A stretch of 64,000 bases of DNA, from NCBI RefSeq assembly GCF_004216565.1, contig NZ_SGWV01000007.1, forward strand, positions 310,001 to 374,000, given 5' to 3'. Of this stretch, positions 43,999-52,140 are shown one piece after another. Position numbers and translations under genes: made by a program. The stretch is from Sphaerotilus mobilis (lineage in GTDB: Bacteria > Pseudomonadota > Gammaproteobacteria > Burkholderiales > Burkholderiaceae_C). The notes under the pieces are model-generated. The model did no database searches. It saw only the letters and a program-made list of their open reading frames with translations, and was not told the DNA's origin. Each line of letters opens with the position of its first letter. Position 1 is the stretch's first letter.

Positions 43999-45531
43999 TC
44001 AGCGCGCGAACAGACCCTGGTGCTGTTCGCGCAACAGGTTCTTCTGCACCTTGCCCATCGCGTTGCGCGGCAGGTCAGCGACCACGAAGGCGCGCTTGGG
44101 GACTTTGTAGTTGGCGATCTGCGACTTGAGCGCCGCCACCAGCGCGTCCGCGTCCAGCGTCACGCCGGCCTTGGGCACCATGACGGCCACCACGCCCTCG
44201 CCGAAGTCCGGGTGCGGCACGCCGATCACCGCCGACTCGGCCACGCCGGGCATGTCGTTGAGGTAGCCCTCGATCTCGGCCGGGTAGACGTTGTAGCCGC
44301 CGCTGATGATCAGGTCCTTGCTGCGGCCAACGATGGTCAGGTAGCCCCGGGCATCGAAGCGGCCGACGTCGCCGGTCTTGAACCAGCCATCGGCGGTGAA
44401 CTCCTCGGCGGTCTTCTCGGGCATGCGCCAGTAGCCGCCAAAGACGTTCGGGCCGCGCACCTGCACATGCCCGATCTCATCGGCCGGCAGGTTGGCACCC
44501 GCATCGTCGACCACCCGCACGCCCACGCCCGGCAAGGCTGGTCCGACCGTTCCACCCACCCGTTCGCCGTCACTGGCGCGGCAGGGGTTGGAGGTCAGCA
44601 TCACCGTTTCGCTCATGCCGTAGCGCTCCAGGATGACGTGGCCGGTGCGGTCCTCCCAGTCGCGGAAGGTCTCGATCAGCAGCGGTGCCGAGCCCGAGAC
44701 GAACAGCCGCATGCGGGCACAGGCCGCGCGCGTCAGGCCGCCTTCCTGCAGCAGCCGCACGTAGAGCGTGGGCACGCCCATGAAAACCGTCGCGCGCGGC
44801 AGGCGTTCGATCACCGCGCGCGGGTCGAACTTCGCCAGCCAGAGCATCTTGCTGCCATTGAGCAGCGCGCCGTGGCTGGCCACGAACAGGCCATGCACAT
44901 GGAAGATCGGCAAGGCATGGATCAGCACATCGCCGGGCTGCCAGTCCCACACGTCCTTGAGCACCTGCGCGTTCGACAGCAGGTTGGCGTGGCTGAGCAT
45001 GGCGCCCTTGCTGCGCCCGGTCGTGCCGCTGGTGTAGAGGATGGCGGCGAGTTCGTCAGGCCCGCGACGGGCGATCTCATGCTGGTCGCTGAAGTGGCTG
45101 GCGCGTTCGAGCAGCGTGCCGCTGCGGTCGTCGTCGAGCGTGAAGACATGGGCCACGCCATGCTGGAAGGCCAGCTTGCTCAGCCACGGGAAGTTGCGCG
45201 AGGCGCAGACCACGACGGCCGGCTCGGCATTGCCGATGAAATAAGCCAGCTCGGCCTGCTGGTAGGCCGTGTTCAGCGGCAGGTAGACGAAGCCCGCACG
45301 CAGCGTGGCGAGGTAGAGCAGCAACGCCTCGACCGACTTCTCGGTGTGCGCGGCGATGCGGCTGCCGGCGGGGATGTCCAGGGAGGCCAGCAGGTTGGCG
45401 AGCATCGCGCTGGCGCGGTCGAGGTCGCGCCAGGAATAGACCAGGCCGGTGTCGGTCTCGATCGCGGCGGCATCGAGGTCGGCCGGGAAGGCGGCGCGCA
45501 GGGCGGCGAACAGGTTGGCGTTGGCGGTCAT
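43999..45531 (-). CDS. matB: Malonyl-CoA synthetase-like acyl-CoA ligase
   Basis: 510 residues, ANL superfamily. P-loop ILYTSGTTGRSKGAMLSH, the MatB-like ILERYGMSETVMLTSNP, the hinge DLIISGGYNVYPAEIE, and C-terminal catalytic lysine in NAMGKVQKN. MatB makes malonyl-CoA from malonate, CoA and ATP. Other short dicarboxylates such as methylmalonate are possible substrates. It is the last gene of a five-gene minus-strand group. Confidence 0.87.
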   Translation of the reverse strand: MTANANLFAALRAAFPADLDAAAIETDTGLVYSWRDLDRASAMLANLLASLDIPAGSRIAAHTEKSVEALLLYLATLRAGFVYLPLNTAYQQAELAYFIGNAEPAVVVCASRNFPWLSKLAFQHGVAHVFTLDDDRSGTLLERASHFSDQHEIARRGPDELAAILYTSGTTGRSKGAMLSHANLLSNAQVLKDVWDWQPGDVLIHALPIFHVHGLFVASHGALLNGSKMLWLAKFDPRAVIERLPRATVFMGVPTLYVRLLQEGGLTRAACARMRLFVSGSAPLLIETFRDWEDRTGHVILERYGMSETVMLTSNPCRASDGERVGGTVGPALPGVGVRVVDDAGANLPADEIGHVQVRGPNVFGGYWRMPEKTAEEFTADGWFKTGDVGRFDARGYLTIVGRSKDLIISGGYNVYPAEIEGYLNDMPGVAESAVIGVPHPDFGEGVVAVMVPKAGVTLDADALVAALKSQIANYKVPKRAFVVADLPRNAMGKVQKNLLREQHQGLFAR

Positions 45532-45586
45532 GTCGGGTCGTCGAAGGACAGGCAGGAACGGTGGATGCAGTGGCGCGTGCGTCGCC

Positions 45587-46384
45587 TCACGCGCCCTTGA
45601 AGCGGGGCATGCGCTTCTCGATGAAGGCGGTGATGCCCTCGCGGTGATCGGGGCCGCTGGCGTATTCGGCCAGCGCGGCGCGCTGCGTCTCGGTGAAGGT
45701 GAACTGGGCCGCCACCAGGCGCAGCGTGCGCTTGTTCAGGCGGGCGGCCAGCGGCGCACCGGCGGCGATGCGCTGGGCCGTCGCGGCGGCCTCGTCGGCC
45801 ACCAGTTCGTCGGCGACGACGCGGTGAACGAGGCCGCGCTGGCGCGCCGTGCTGGCGTCCAGCAGGCGGGCTTCGAGCAGGATCTCGGCGGCGGTCGCCA
45901 GCCCCGCCACGCGCACCACGCCGGCCATCTCGTCAGGCGCCATCGGGAAGCCCAGCCGCGCGATCGGTGCGCCGAAGCGGGCACTCGCGCCCGCGATGCG
46001 CAGGTCGCACTGGCAGGCGATCTCCAGCCCACCGCCCACGCAGGCCCGCTCGATCTGCGCCACCAGCGGGATGTCGCAGCGGTAGAGCGCATCCAGCGCC
46101 GGGCCGACCACCTGCTCATGGAAATGGCGCAGCCGCTCGGGCTCGAAGCGGAAGGCAGGGAACTCCTCGATGTCGCCACCCGACACGAAGGTGCCGCCCT
46201 CGCCCCGCACGATCAGGCAACGCAGCGCCGGCGAGCGCTCGGCCAAACCGTCGAGCCGCTCGCGCAGCTGCTGCCACATCGCCACGCTCATCGCATTGAG
46301 CTTGCCGGGGTGGGACAAGGTCAGCACCGCCACGTCGGGCAGGCTGGCGTGGGGTTCGAGGCGGACCTCGGCGGCGACGGTCAT
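45587..46384 (-). CDS. Crotonase-fold (enoyl-CoA hydratase/isomerase) protein
   Basis: 265 residues. Oxyanion-hole and active-site segments: VSGGDIEEF and ACVGGGLEIACQCDLRIA, which holds the first catalytic glutamate (GGGLE). The second hydratase glutamate, normally in PE(I/V)xLG, is isoleucine here (FGAPIARLG), so it is unlikely to be a true hydratase; an isomerase, thioesterase or (methyl)malonyl-CoA decarboxylase-like activity fits better. The neighbouring MatB-type ligase supports an acyl-CoA substrate. Confidence 0.82.
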   Translation of the reverse strand: MTVAAEVRLEPHASLPDVAVLTLSHPGKLNAMSVAMWQQLRERLDGLAERSPALRCLIVRGEGGTFVSGGDIEEFPAFRFEPERLRHFHEQVVGPALDALYRCDIPLVAQIERACVGGGLEIACQCDLRIAGASARFGAPIARLGFPMAPDEMAGVVRVAGLATAAEILLEARLLDASTARQRGLVHRVVADELVADEAAATAQRIAAGAPLAARLNKRTLRLVAAQFTFTETQRAALAEYASGPDHREGITAFIEKRMPRFKGA

Positions 46385-46445
46385 GCGGGACTTCCTGGGT
46401 CGACGACAGCGCGCCAGTATCGCGGCGCGGACGGCGACGCCCGCC

Positions 46446-47468
46446 TCAGTCCAGCTTGGCGCCAGAGGCGTTCGCCACCTCGGCCCAGCGCTTGAGCTCG
46501 TTGGTCACGAAGTCGGCATAGGCCTTGCCGTACTGGTTGGGCAGCTCGGCGCCCAGGCCGTTCCAGACCGCCTTGATCTCGGGGGTGGCGTAGGCCTTGC
46601 GCAGCTCCTCGGTCATGCGCGCGATGGCCTCGGGCGGCGTCCCCTTGGGGGCCCACAGGCCGTACCAGGTCGCCACCTGATAGGTCGGCACACCGGCCTC
46701 GGCGGCGGTCGGCACGTCCGGGAAACCAGGTGCGCGCTGGCTGCCGGCCACCGCCAGCGCCTTGATGCGTCCGCCCTTGATGTGCGCGGCCGACGAGCCC
46801 AGGCCGTCGAACATCACGTCGACCTGACCGGCCATCAGATCCTGCAGGGCCGGTCCCGCGCCGCGGTACGGAATGTGGGTGATGAAGGTGCGCGTCTGCA
46901 GCTTGAACAGCTCGCCGGCCAGGTGGTGCGAGGTGCCGTTGCCCGCCGAGCCGTAGTTCAGCTTGCCCGGCTTGCTGCGCACTTCCTTCAGGAAATCGAT
47001 CAGGTTGGTCGCAGCCACCTTCTGCGGGTTGACGACGATGACCTGCGGCACGCTGGCCAGCAGGGCAACCGGCACGAAGTCCTCTTGCAGCTTGTAGTCC
47101 AGCTTCGGGTACATGGCCGGTGCGATCGCGTGGTGCACCGCGCCCATGAACCAGGTGTAGCCATCGGGCGCGGCCTTGGCCGCCAGCGTCGCGCCGACGT
47201 TGCCGCCCGCCCCACCCTTGTTGTCGATGATGACCTGCATGCCCAGCTGCTTGGTGAGCTGGGCCGTCAGCGGACGCGCAAACGCATCGGTGCCACCGCC
47301 GGCCGGGAAGGGCACGACCCAGGTGATGGGCTTGCTCGGCCACGCCTGCGCCTGCACGCCGCCCGCGGCCAGCAAGGCACCCAAGCCGAGCCCCGTGGCC
47401 AGCAGCAAGCGACGACGCATCGCCGGTCGATCAAGGGTCTGGAAGAACGGCTGCGTCGACGGTGGCAT
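46446..47468 (-). CDS. Bug family solute-binding protein
   Basis: 340 residues. Signal peptide MRRRLLLATGLGLGALLAAG with cleavage near VQAQA, then the Bug/TctC opening WPSKPITWVVPFPAGGGTD. The conserved IPYRGAGPALQDLMAGQVDVMFD is the ligand-binding core. Bug proteins bind carboxylates; the TctA/TctB membrane parts are not in this window. The start at 47468 has CAGGAG five bases upstream. Confidence 0.93.
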   Translation of the reverse strand: MPPSTQPFFQTLDRPAMRRRLLLATGLGLGALLAAGGVQAQAWPSKPITWVVPFPAGGGTDAFARPLTAQLTKQLGMQVIIDNKGGAGGNVGATLAAKAAPDGYTWFMGAVHHAIAPAMYPKLDYKLQEDFVPVALLASVPQVIVVNPQKVAATNLIDFLKEVRSKPGKLNYGSAGNGTSHHLAGELFKLQTRTFITHIPYRGAGPALQDLMAGQVDVMFDGLGSSAAHIKGGRIKALAVAGSQRAPGFPDVPTAAEAGVPTYQVATWYGLWAPKGTPPEAIARMTEELRKAYATPEIKAVWNGLGAELPNQYGKAYADFVTNELKRWAEVANASGAKLD

Positions 47469-47543
47469 GGAGGCTCCTGGGTTGGGATCGCGATCCTAGG
47501 CAGGCCACCCGCCCCTGCCCATCCGGGCTCACCCGCCGTTCGT

Positions 47544-48305
47544 TCAGCCGTGCGGCCAGATCCCGTCCATCAGCAGCTTCAGACCGGTCAGCAGCATGCC
47601 CAGCTGCACCAGGCGATAGAACCAGCGGGTCGACACCCGCCGGGTTGCCCAGACGCCCAGGATCACGCCGCCGGCCGCGACCGGCACCAGCACCGCCGAG
47701 GTGGCCAGGTTGCGGGCGTCGAACAGGCCCAGCAGCGCATAGGGCACCCATTTGGCGAGGTTGATGGTGGCGAAGAACACCGCCGAGGTGCCGGCATAGG
47801 CCAGCGGTTCCATCCGGCGCGGCAGCAGGGCCATCGCGATCGGCGGTCCGCCGCCATGGGCGACGAAGCTGGTGTAGCCCGACAGCAGCGCCAGCGTGGC
47901 GGTCTGGCCGTGGCCGGGCAGCGGTGCATCGGCGCGCGGCGGCCACACCAGCTGCTGGGCCAGGAACAGCAAGGTGATGACGCCCACGATGCCGGCCACC
48001 ACATGCCCGGGCAGCAGGCCGAAGCTCAGCCAGCCGATCACGATGCCGGCCAGCCCGGCGGGCAGCAACTGCCTCAGGACTGCTCGGTCGAGCGAGCGGC
48101 GCAAGCTCCACAGCGCCATCGCGTCGGCCACCGCCAGCAGCGGCAGCATCACCGCAGCGGCCTGCGGCACCGGCATGGCGACCGCCAGCAGCGGCGTCGC
48201 CAGCGAGCCCATGCCCGAGGCGAAGCCCGACTTCGACAGACCCAGCAGCAGCACCGCCGGCAGCGCCACCCACCAGAAGGCGGGATCGGTGATGACGCCG
48301 GTCAC
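47544..48305 (-). CDS. TauE/SafE (TSUP) family permease
   Basis: 253 residues from a GTG at 48305 that overlaps the stop of the RutE-like gene. About eight hydrophobic spans; family motifs LGLSKSGFASGMGSLATPLLA near the start (in pieces) and HGGGPPIAMALLPRR in the second repeat. In this context it could carry malonate or a related organic acid, or export sulfite; sequence alone does not decide. Confidence 0.88.
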   Translation of the reverse strand: MTGVITDPAFWWVALPAVLLLGLSKSGFASGMGSLATPLLAVAMPVPQAAAVMLPLLAVADAMALWSLRRSLDRAVLRQLLPAGLAGIVIGWLSFGLLPGHVVAGIVGVITLLFLAQQLVWPPRADAPLPGHGQTATLALLSGYTSFVAHGGGPPIAMALLPRRMEPLAYAGTSAVFFATINLAKWVPYALLGLFDARNLATSAVLVPVAAGGVILGVWATRRVSTRWFYRLVQLGMLLTGLKLLMDGIWPHG

Positions 48306-48901
48306 AAGATGGCGCAGGCCGTGTCGAAGTCCAGCCGCGGCGCGCGCGGGCGCAGGGCCGCCGGATCACCGTGGCCGATGTTGCAGACCACCATCGACTT
48401 CAGGCCGGTGCCGGCGAAGAACTCGGCGTCCACGCCGGGGGCATCGAAGCCGCCCATCGGACCCGCGTCCAGGCCCAGAGAGCGCACCGCCAGGATGAAG
48501 TAGCCGATCTGCAGGCCCGCGTTCAAGGTCGAGGCACCCTCGCGCATCGCGAGCTTGTCGGCCAGCTGCTCGCGCAGGCCTTCGCGGTGCGGGGCCAGCG
48601 TCGGCAGATGCTGGTGGAAGTCGACGTCGCGGGCCAGGATTGCCACGGCCGGCGCCAGGCCGGTCTTGGCGCGGTTGCCATCGGCCATCAGCGGCAGCAA
48701 GCGGGCGCGGGCCTCGGGGCTCTGGACGAAGCGCACGCGCAGCGGCGAGAAGTTCATGGCCGTCGGACCCCATTTCGTCAGCTCGTAGAGCTGGCGCAAC
48801 TGGGCGTCGCTGACCGGCTTGTCCAGCCAGGTGCCGTGGGTGCGTGCATCGGTGTAGAGGCGCGCCAGCGCGGCATCGTCAAGGGCAGTGTCAAAGGACA
48901 T
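48302..48901 (-). CDS. rutE: RutE-like malonic semialdehyde reductase
   Basis: 199 residues, nitroreductase (FMN) fold. RutE reduces malonic semialdehyde to 3-hydroxypropionate in pyrimidine breakdown. Family features are KWGPTAMNFSPLRVRFV, LPLMADGNRAKTGLAPAVAIL in pieces, and the C-terminal GLDAGPMGGFDAPGVD. No other rut gene is nearby. It is the first gene of the group and overlaps the TSUP permease by four bases. Confidence 0.9.
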   Translation of the reverse strand: MSFDTALDDAALARLYTDARTHGTWLDKPVSDAQLRQLYELTKWGPTAMNFSPLRVRFVQSPEARARLLPLMADGNRAKTGLAPAVAILARDVDFHQHLPTLAPHREGLREQLADKLAMREGASTLNAGLQIGYFILAVRSLGLDAGPMGGFDAPGVDAEFFAGTGLKSMVVCNIGHGDPAALRPRAPRLDFDTACAIL

Positions 48902-48974
48902 GGGGATGGGTTCGGATGAAGGGGGAAGGGCCCGCCGCGCGGAACGCGCGACCGGTGCACTGCACAATTCTCGG

Positions 48975-49406
48975 ATGTTCACCCCCAGCCAGCACGACGT
49001 CCGCCGTTTCTTCTGCAAGACCTGGCGCCAGCACCAGGCCAGCGAGCCCCTGTCGCCGATGGAGACGCTGGCCGCCGAGTGGATCGCCCGCCACCCCGAA
49101 TACCACGCCGACCTGGCCGACGAAGCCGCCGCGCTGGCCGCCGTCTACACGGTCGACGACGGCCGCACGAATCCCTTTCTGCACCTGTCCATGCACCTGT
49201 CGATCAGCGAACAGTGCTCGATCGACCAGCCGCGCGGCATCCGTCAGGCGGTCGAGCTGCTGGCCGCCAAACGTGGCGAGCTGCATGACGCGCACCACGA
49301 GGTGATGGACTGCCTCGGCGAGATGCTCTGGCAGTCCCAGCGCAGCGGCCTGCCGCCCGATCCGCACGCCTACCTCGACGCGGTGCGGCGGCGCGCGACG
49401 CGCTGA
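48975..49406 (+). CDS. DUF1841 family protein
   Basis: 143 residues of unknown function. The conserved opening MFTPSQHDVRRFFCKTW and the middle HPEYHADLADE with PFLHLSMHLSISEQ are the DUF1841 pattern, rich in histidine and acidic residues that might bind metal. CACAAT seven bases before the ATG resembles a -10 element, so the mRNA may have almost no leader. Divergent from the RutE-like gene. Confidence 0.87.
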   Translation: MFTPSQHDVRRFFCKTWRQHQASEPLSPMETLAAEWIARHPEYHADLADEAAALAAVYTVDDGRTNPFLHLSMHLSISEQCSIDQPRGIRQAVELLAAKRGELHDAHHEVMDCLGEMLWQSQRSGLPPDPHAYLDAVRRRATR

Positions 49407-49434
49407 ACAACACCCGCCCCGCGTCGCCTCGCCC

Positions 49435-49932
49435 TCAGCGCAGTGTTTGGGGCTGTGCTTTGGGCAGCCGTCGACCCTGATCGTCGTACAGGTCCAGCTC
49501 CAGCAAGCCGGCAGCCGGGACGGGCAGCAAGACCCGCAGGTCGCGCCTGCCGATCTCGGGCGGATCGAGGTCGACCGGCCAGACCTCGTGATCGACCGTC
49601 TGACCGTCGACCAGCGTGAGCCGAAGCCGCCAGGCAGCCAGCCGGAGCGGTTCGGTCTGCGGGGTGGGTGGATCGGCCGTGGCCACGACCGGGGCGAAGC
49701 TGACCTGGCCGCCCGCCACCTGGGCGTGAACCCGCCAGGAGCCTTGCACCGGCGCGGTCCAGGACGGCTGCTCCGGGCTCTTCGGCTCGTCGTTGGCATG
49801 GGCCAGTTCGTCGTCGTCCGGGAAAGCTCGGCCGCTGTCGCCCCCTCCGCCACAGGCCGCCAGCGCCAGGGTGGCCAGCAGGACCAGGCCCCGAGTCCAC
49901 CGACCCCATCGGGCCCTGAAAGTTGTCGTCAT
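49435..49932 (-). CDS. Predicted lipoprotein, function unknown
   Basis: 165 residues. Signal sequence with lipobox LALAAC (lipidated Cys about residue 27), then GGGGDSG, an Asp/Glu-rich linker, and a small beta-rich domain. I recognise no family. It converges on the DUF1841 gene. Confidence 0.65.
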   Translation of the reverse strand: MTTTFRARWGRWTRGLVLLATLALAACGGGGDSGRAFPDDDELAHANDEPKSPEQPSWTAPVQGSWRVHAQVAGGQVSFAPVVATADPPTPQTEPLRLAAWRLRLTLVDGQTVDHEVWPVDLDPPEIGRRDLRVLLPVPAAGLLELDLYDDQGRRLPKAQPQTLR

Positions 49933-50064
49933 CGTCCGTCCTCGAAAAGTGCTTCAGCAGGGATGAACTTTTCTCGGTCGGACGAACGGCCTCAATGACA
50001 CGTTTGAGGCAAACCCGAGCATCGGCTCCCCAGGTCTAGGGAGGCGCTTGCGGAAGCTTTCAGA

Positions 50065-51132
50065 TCAAGGCGGCGGGAGCAGGTCGAGCAGGCCCAGCTC
50101 GGCCGCGCTCTCACGCACGACGGTCAGCCAGCGCGGCTCGCCGGTCGCAGCAGCGACTTGGGCCTGTTCGACCGCCCGGGCCAGCGCGGCGCGTGCCTCG
50201 GCTGGGCGACCGCGACGGGCCTCGACATGTGCAAGGTTGTTGGCCAGCGCCGCGCCGGGCGACGCGGCCAGCGCGCGCTGAAGGAGCGCCGCAGCCTCGT
50301 CCAGCCGGCCCGCGTCGACCAGCCGGTTGGACGCGCCCAGCGCCACCACGGGACGCAGTGCGGCATCCGTCGACGACGCGGCCAAGGCCAGCCACACCGC
50401 CAGCGCATCGGCCGGCGCGGCCACGCGGTCGACGTCCAGCGCGGCCTGTTCAAGCGCCACCACGTCTTGATCGAGCGGCAGTTCACCGGGCTTCAACAGC
50501 AGCGCCGACCAGTGGCCGGCGCGCGCCCAGGTGTGTTCGAAGGTCTCCCACGGCAGGCGCTGCGCCGGTTCGTCACCGCTGCGCAGGATCAGCTCGCGGG
50601 TCTGGCGGTCATGGCCGACCAGCACCGCGTAGTGCCAGCGCGCGAACCAGGGGCCATACCAGGCGCCCGGCCCGCCCAGGCCCAGGTTCTGCAACACGAC
50701 CACCGGACGGCCAGCGTCGAGTTCATCGAACAGGCCGGACAAGGTCTGCGGACCGCGCAGCGTGTAGGCCCCGTAGCGCCGGCCGGCGGCCAGCATCTCG
50801 GTGGTCAGGCTGCCGCCGCGTGCCGGCAGGTAGGAGGCCGAGGCCAGCACCGCCGGATCCGCCGGTCGACCGATGGCCGCCAGCGCACTGGCCAGCGCCA
50901 GCGGCCCGCAATGGCGCGCCTGCGCCGCATCGGTCGGCGCGAAGAACGGCACATCGACCAGTTCGGTGCGCAGCGGCCGCCCGGCCGGCGGGCCGGCTGA
51001 ACGCCCGGCTGAACGCATCTGCGCGACCAGTTCGGCCGTCTGCGGCGGCGGAAACAAGCTGGCGCAGCCACCCAGTCCGAGCGTGAGCACCAGCAGGCTC
51101 GTGCCGACCCAGGCCGGCACGGCGGATCGCAT
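50065..51132 (-). CDS. PA2778 family C39-like cysteine peptidase lipoprotein with TPR
   Basis: 355 residues. Lipobox LGLGGC (Cys 23), then a papain/C39-like domain: catalytic cysteine C75 in QARHCGPLAL, histidine H167 in RWHYAVLVGHD, and acidic D187 in LRSGDE. The C-terminal third (about 255-340) has TPR-like helices, ending LAHVEARRGRPAEARAAL. It is therefore an exported, membrane-anchored peptidase or a relative that processes a double-glycine-like substrate. The small PA2779-type gene lies five bases upstream and is its constant partner. The substrate is unknown. Confidence 0.85.
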   Translation of the reverse strand: MRSAVPAWVGTSLLVLTLGLGGCASLFPPPQTAELVAQMRSAGRSAGPPAGRPLRTELVDVPFFAPTDAAQARHCGPLALASALAAIGRPADPAVLASASYLPARGGSLTTEMLAAGRRYGAYTLRGPQTLSGLFDELDAGRPVVVLQNLGLGGPGAWYGPWFARWHYAVLVGHDRQTRELILRSGDEPAQRLPWETFEHTWARAGHWSALLLKPGELPLDQDVVALEQAALDVDRVAAPADALAVWLALAASSTDAALRPVVALGASNRLVDAGRLDEAAALLQRALAASPGAALANNLAHVEARRGRPAEARAALARAVEQAQVAAATGEPRWLTVVRESAAELGLLDLLPPP

Positions 51133-51137
51133 GAGGC

Positions 51138-51578
51138 TCAGCGGATCGAGCGGGTGAACGGAAAGATCTTCGTGAAGCCGAGGATGTCGGTCACCAGCAG
51201 CACCAGGAAGACAAACACCACCGTGTCGAGCACCCCGCTCGCACCAGCGGGCGCCTGATCCATCTCGGCGGCCAGGGCCTGCGCCTGACTGTCGCTCAAG
51301 GCGGCGATGCGCAAGCGGGCCTGGGCAGGATCGACGCCCCGGTCGACCAGTGCCTGCACAACCTCGGGCCGGTCGACGGCAGCCAGCAACTGACGTTGTG
51401 CCGGGCCCAGGCTGGCCTGCGCCTGCGCATCGGCCAAGACCTCGGCGCCCACCATGCCGGCCTGCGCCGTGCCCACCACACCGCCGAAGCTCAGGCTGGT
51501 GATGACCAGGCTGGCAAGCAGGCGACGGGCGATCGAAGGACGTTGGATGGCGAACGACGGGGTGCGGTCAGCACACAT
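51138..51578 (-). CDS. PA2779 family protein
   Basis: 146 residues. A hydrophobic, signal-like N-terminal segment (about 19-40, ending AQAGM) is followed by helical, Ala/Gln-rich sequence with VDRGVDPAQARLRIAAL and a C-terminal hydrophobic segment (about 114-135, TVVFVFLVLLVTDILGF) ending with basic residues. The layout (exported, short, one C-terminal span) resembles a peptidase substrate or adaptor. The start at 51578 has AGGAG eight bases upstream. Partner of the PA2778-type peptidase. Confidence 0.85.
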   Translation of the reverse strand: MCADRTPSFAIQRPSIARRLLASLVITSLSFGGVVGTAQAGMVGAEVLADAQAQASLGPAQRQLLAAVDRPEVVQALVDRGVDPAQARLRIAALSDSQAQALAAEMDQAPAGASGVLDTVVFVFLVLLVTDILGFTKIFPFTRSIR

Positions 51579-51698
51579 GGCAAGACTCCTGAAACGGTCA
51601 CGTTGGCGATGCTTGCCGCCCGAAAACCCAAGCGGCATCCGAGCAGGAATCTAGCGCAGTGGGAGGGGTGGGGTGTGACGACTTGCACGCTCGTCGGG

Positions 51699-51953
51699 TC
51701 AAAGGTTCTGGAGGTCGACGGCCTCAGGCACCTCGCCAGCCGCCAGTCTTGTTGACGCCAGCTCGTCCAGCTCGAAATTCTCAAGTCGATCCATCAAGGC
51801 GTCGTAGGCGGGCGCCGGCACGCAGTAGAAGACCGGCACGTTGCGACGGAGGATGGCGACTGGACAGCCTTCACCAGCGGCCAGGATCGCCGAAGGATTG
51901 CGCCTGAAATCGGAGATGCTGGCGGTGCTGGAAGCCATGATGGCGCGTGACAT
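51699..51953 (-). CDS. StbD/Phd-like antitoxin
   Basis: 84 residues. The segment SISDFRRNPSAILAAGEGCPVAILRRNVPVFYCVPAPAYDALMDRLE (in pieces) matches the DNA-binding half of StbD/YefM antitoxins, whose toxins are RelE-type. GAGGGG lies seven bases before the ATG. No RelE-like frame follows on the minus strand, where a noncoding gap runs to the PA2779 gene, so it looks orphaned: a remnant of a toxin-antitoxin pair or a stand-alone regulator. Confidence 0.8.
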   Translation of the reverse strand: MSRAIMASSTASISDFRRNPSAILAAGEGCPVAILRRNVPVFYCVPAPAYDALMDRLENFELDELASTRLAAGEVPEAVDLQNL

Positions 51954-52140
51954 GTGGACCCCTCGATGTTTTGACCAGCCATGCTAGTTGCCGCAAAAGA
52001 TCCGCCCGCAATGGATCAGTCCGCTGCCGATTCCGGTTTCTGGTCCAGACACGCTCGCCTGACGGACCTCGTGCCCACAACGCGGCTTCGCACCCTCACG
52101 TTCGCGCGGGCTTCCAAGGCCGGCTGATACGCTTCCGGGC

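Noticed and set aside
46170-48503. 777-codon plus-strand open frame
   Set aside because: Antisense to the crotonase, Bug, TSUP and RutE genes, low complexity, no domain.
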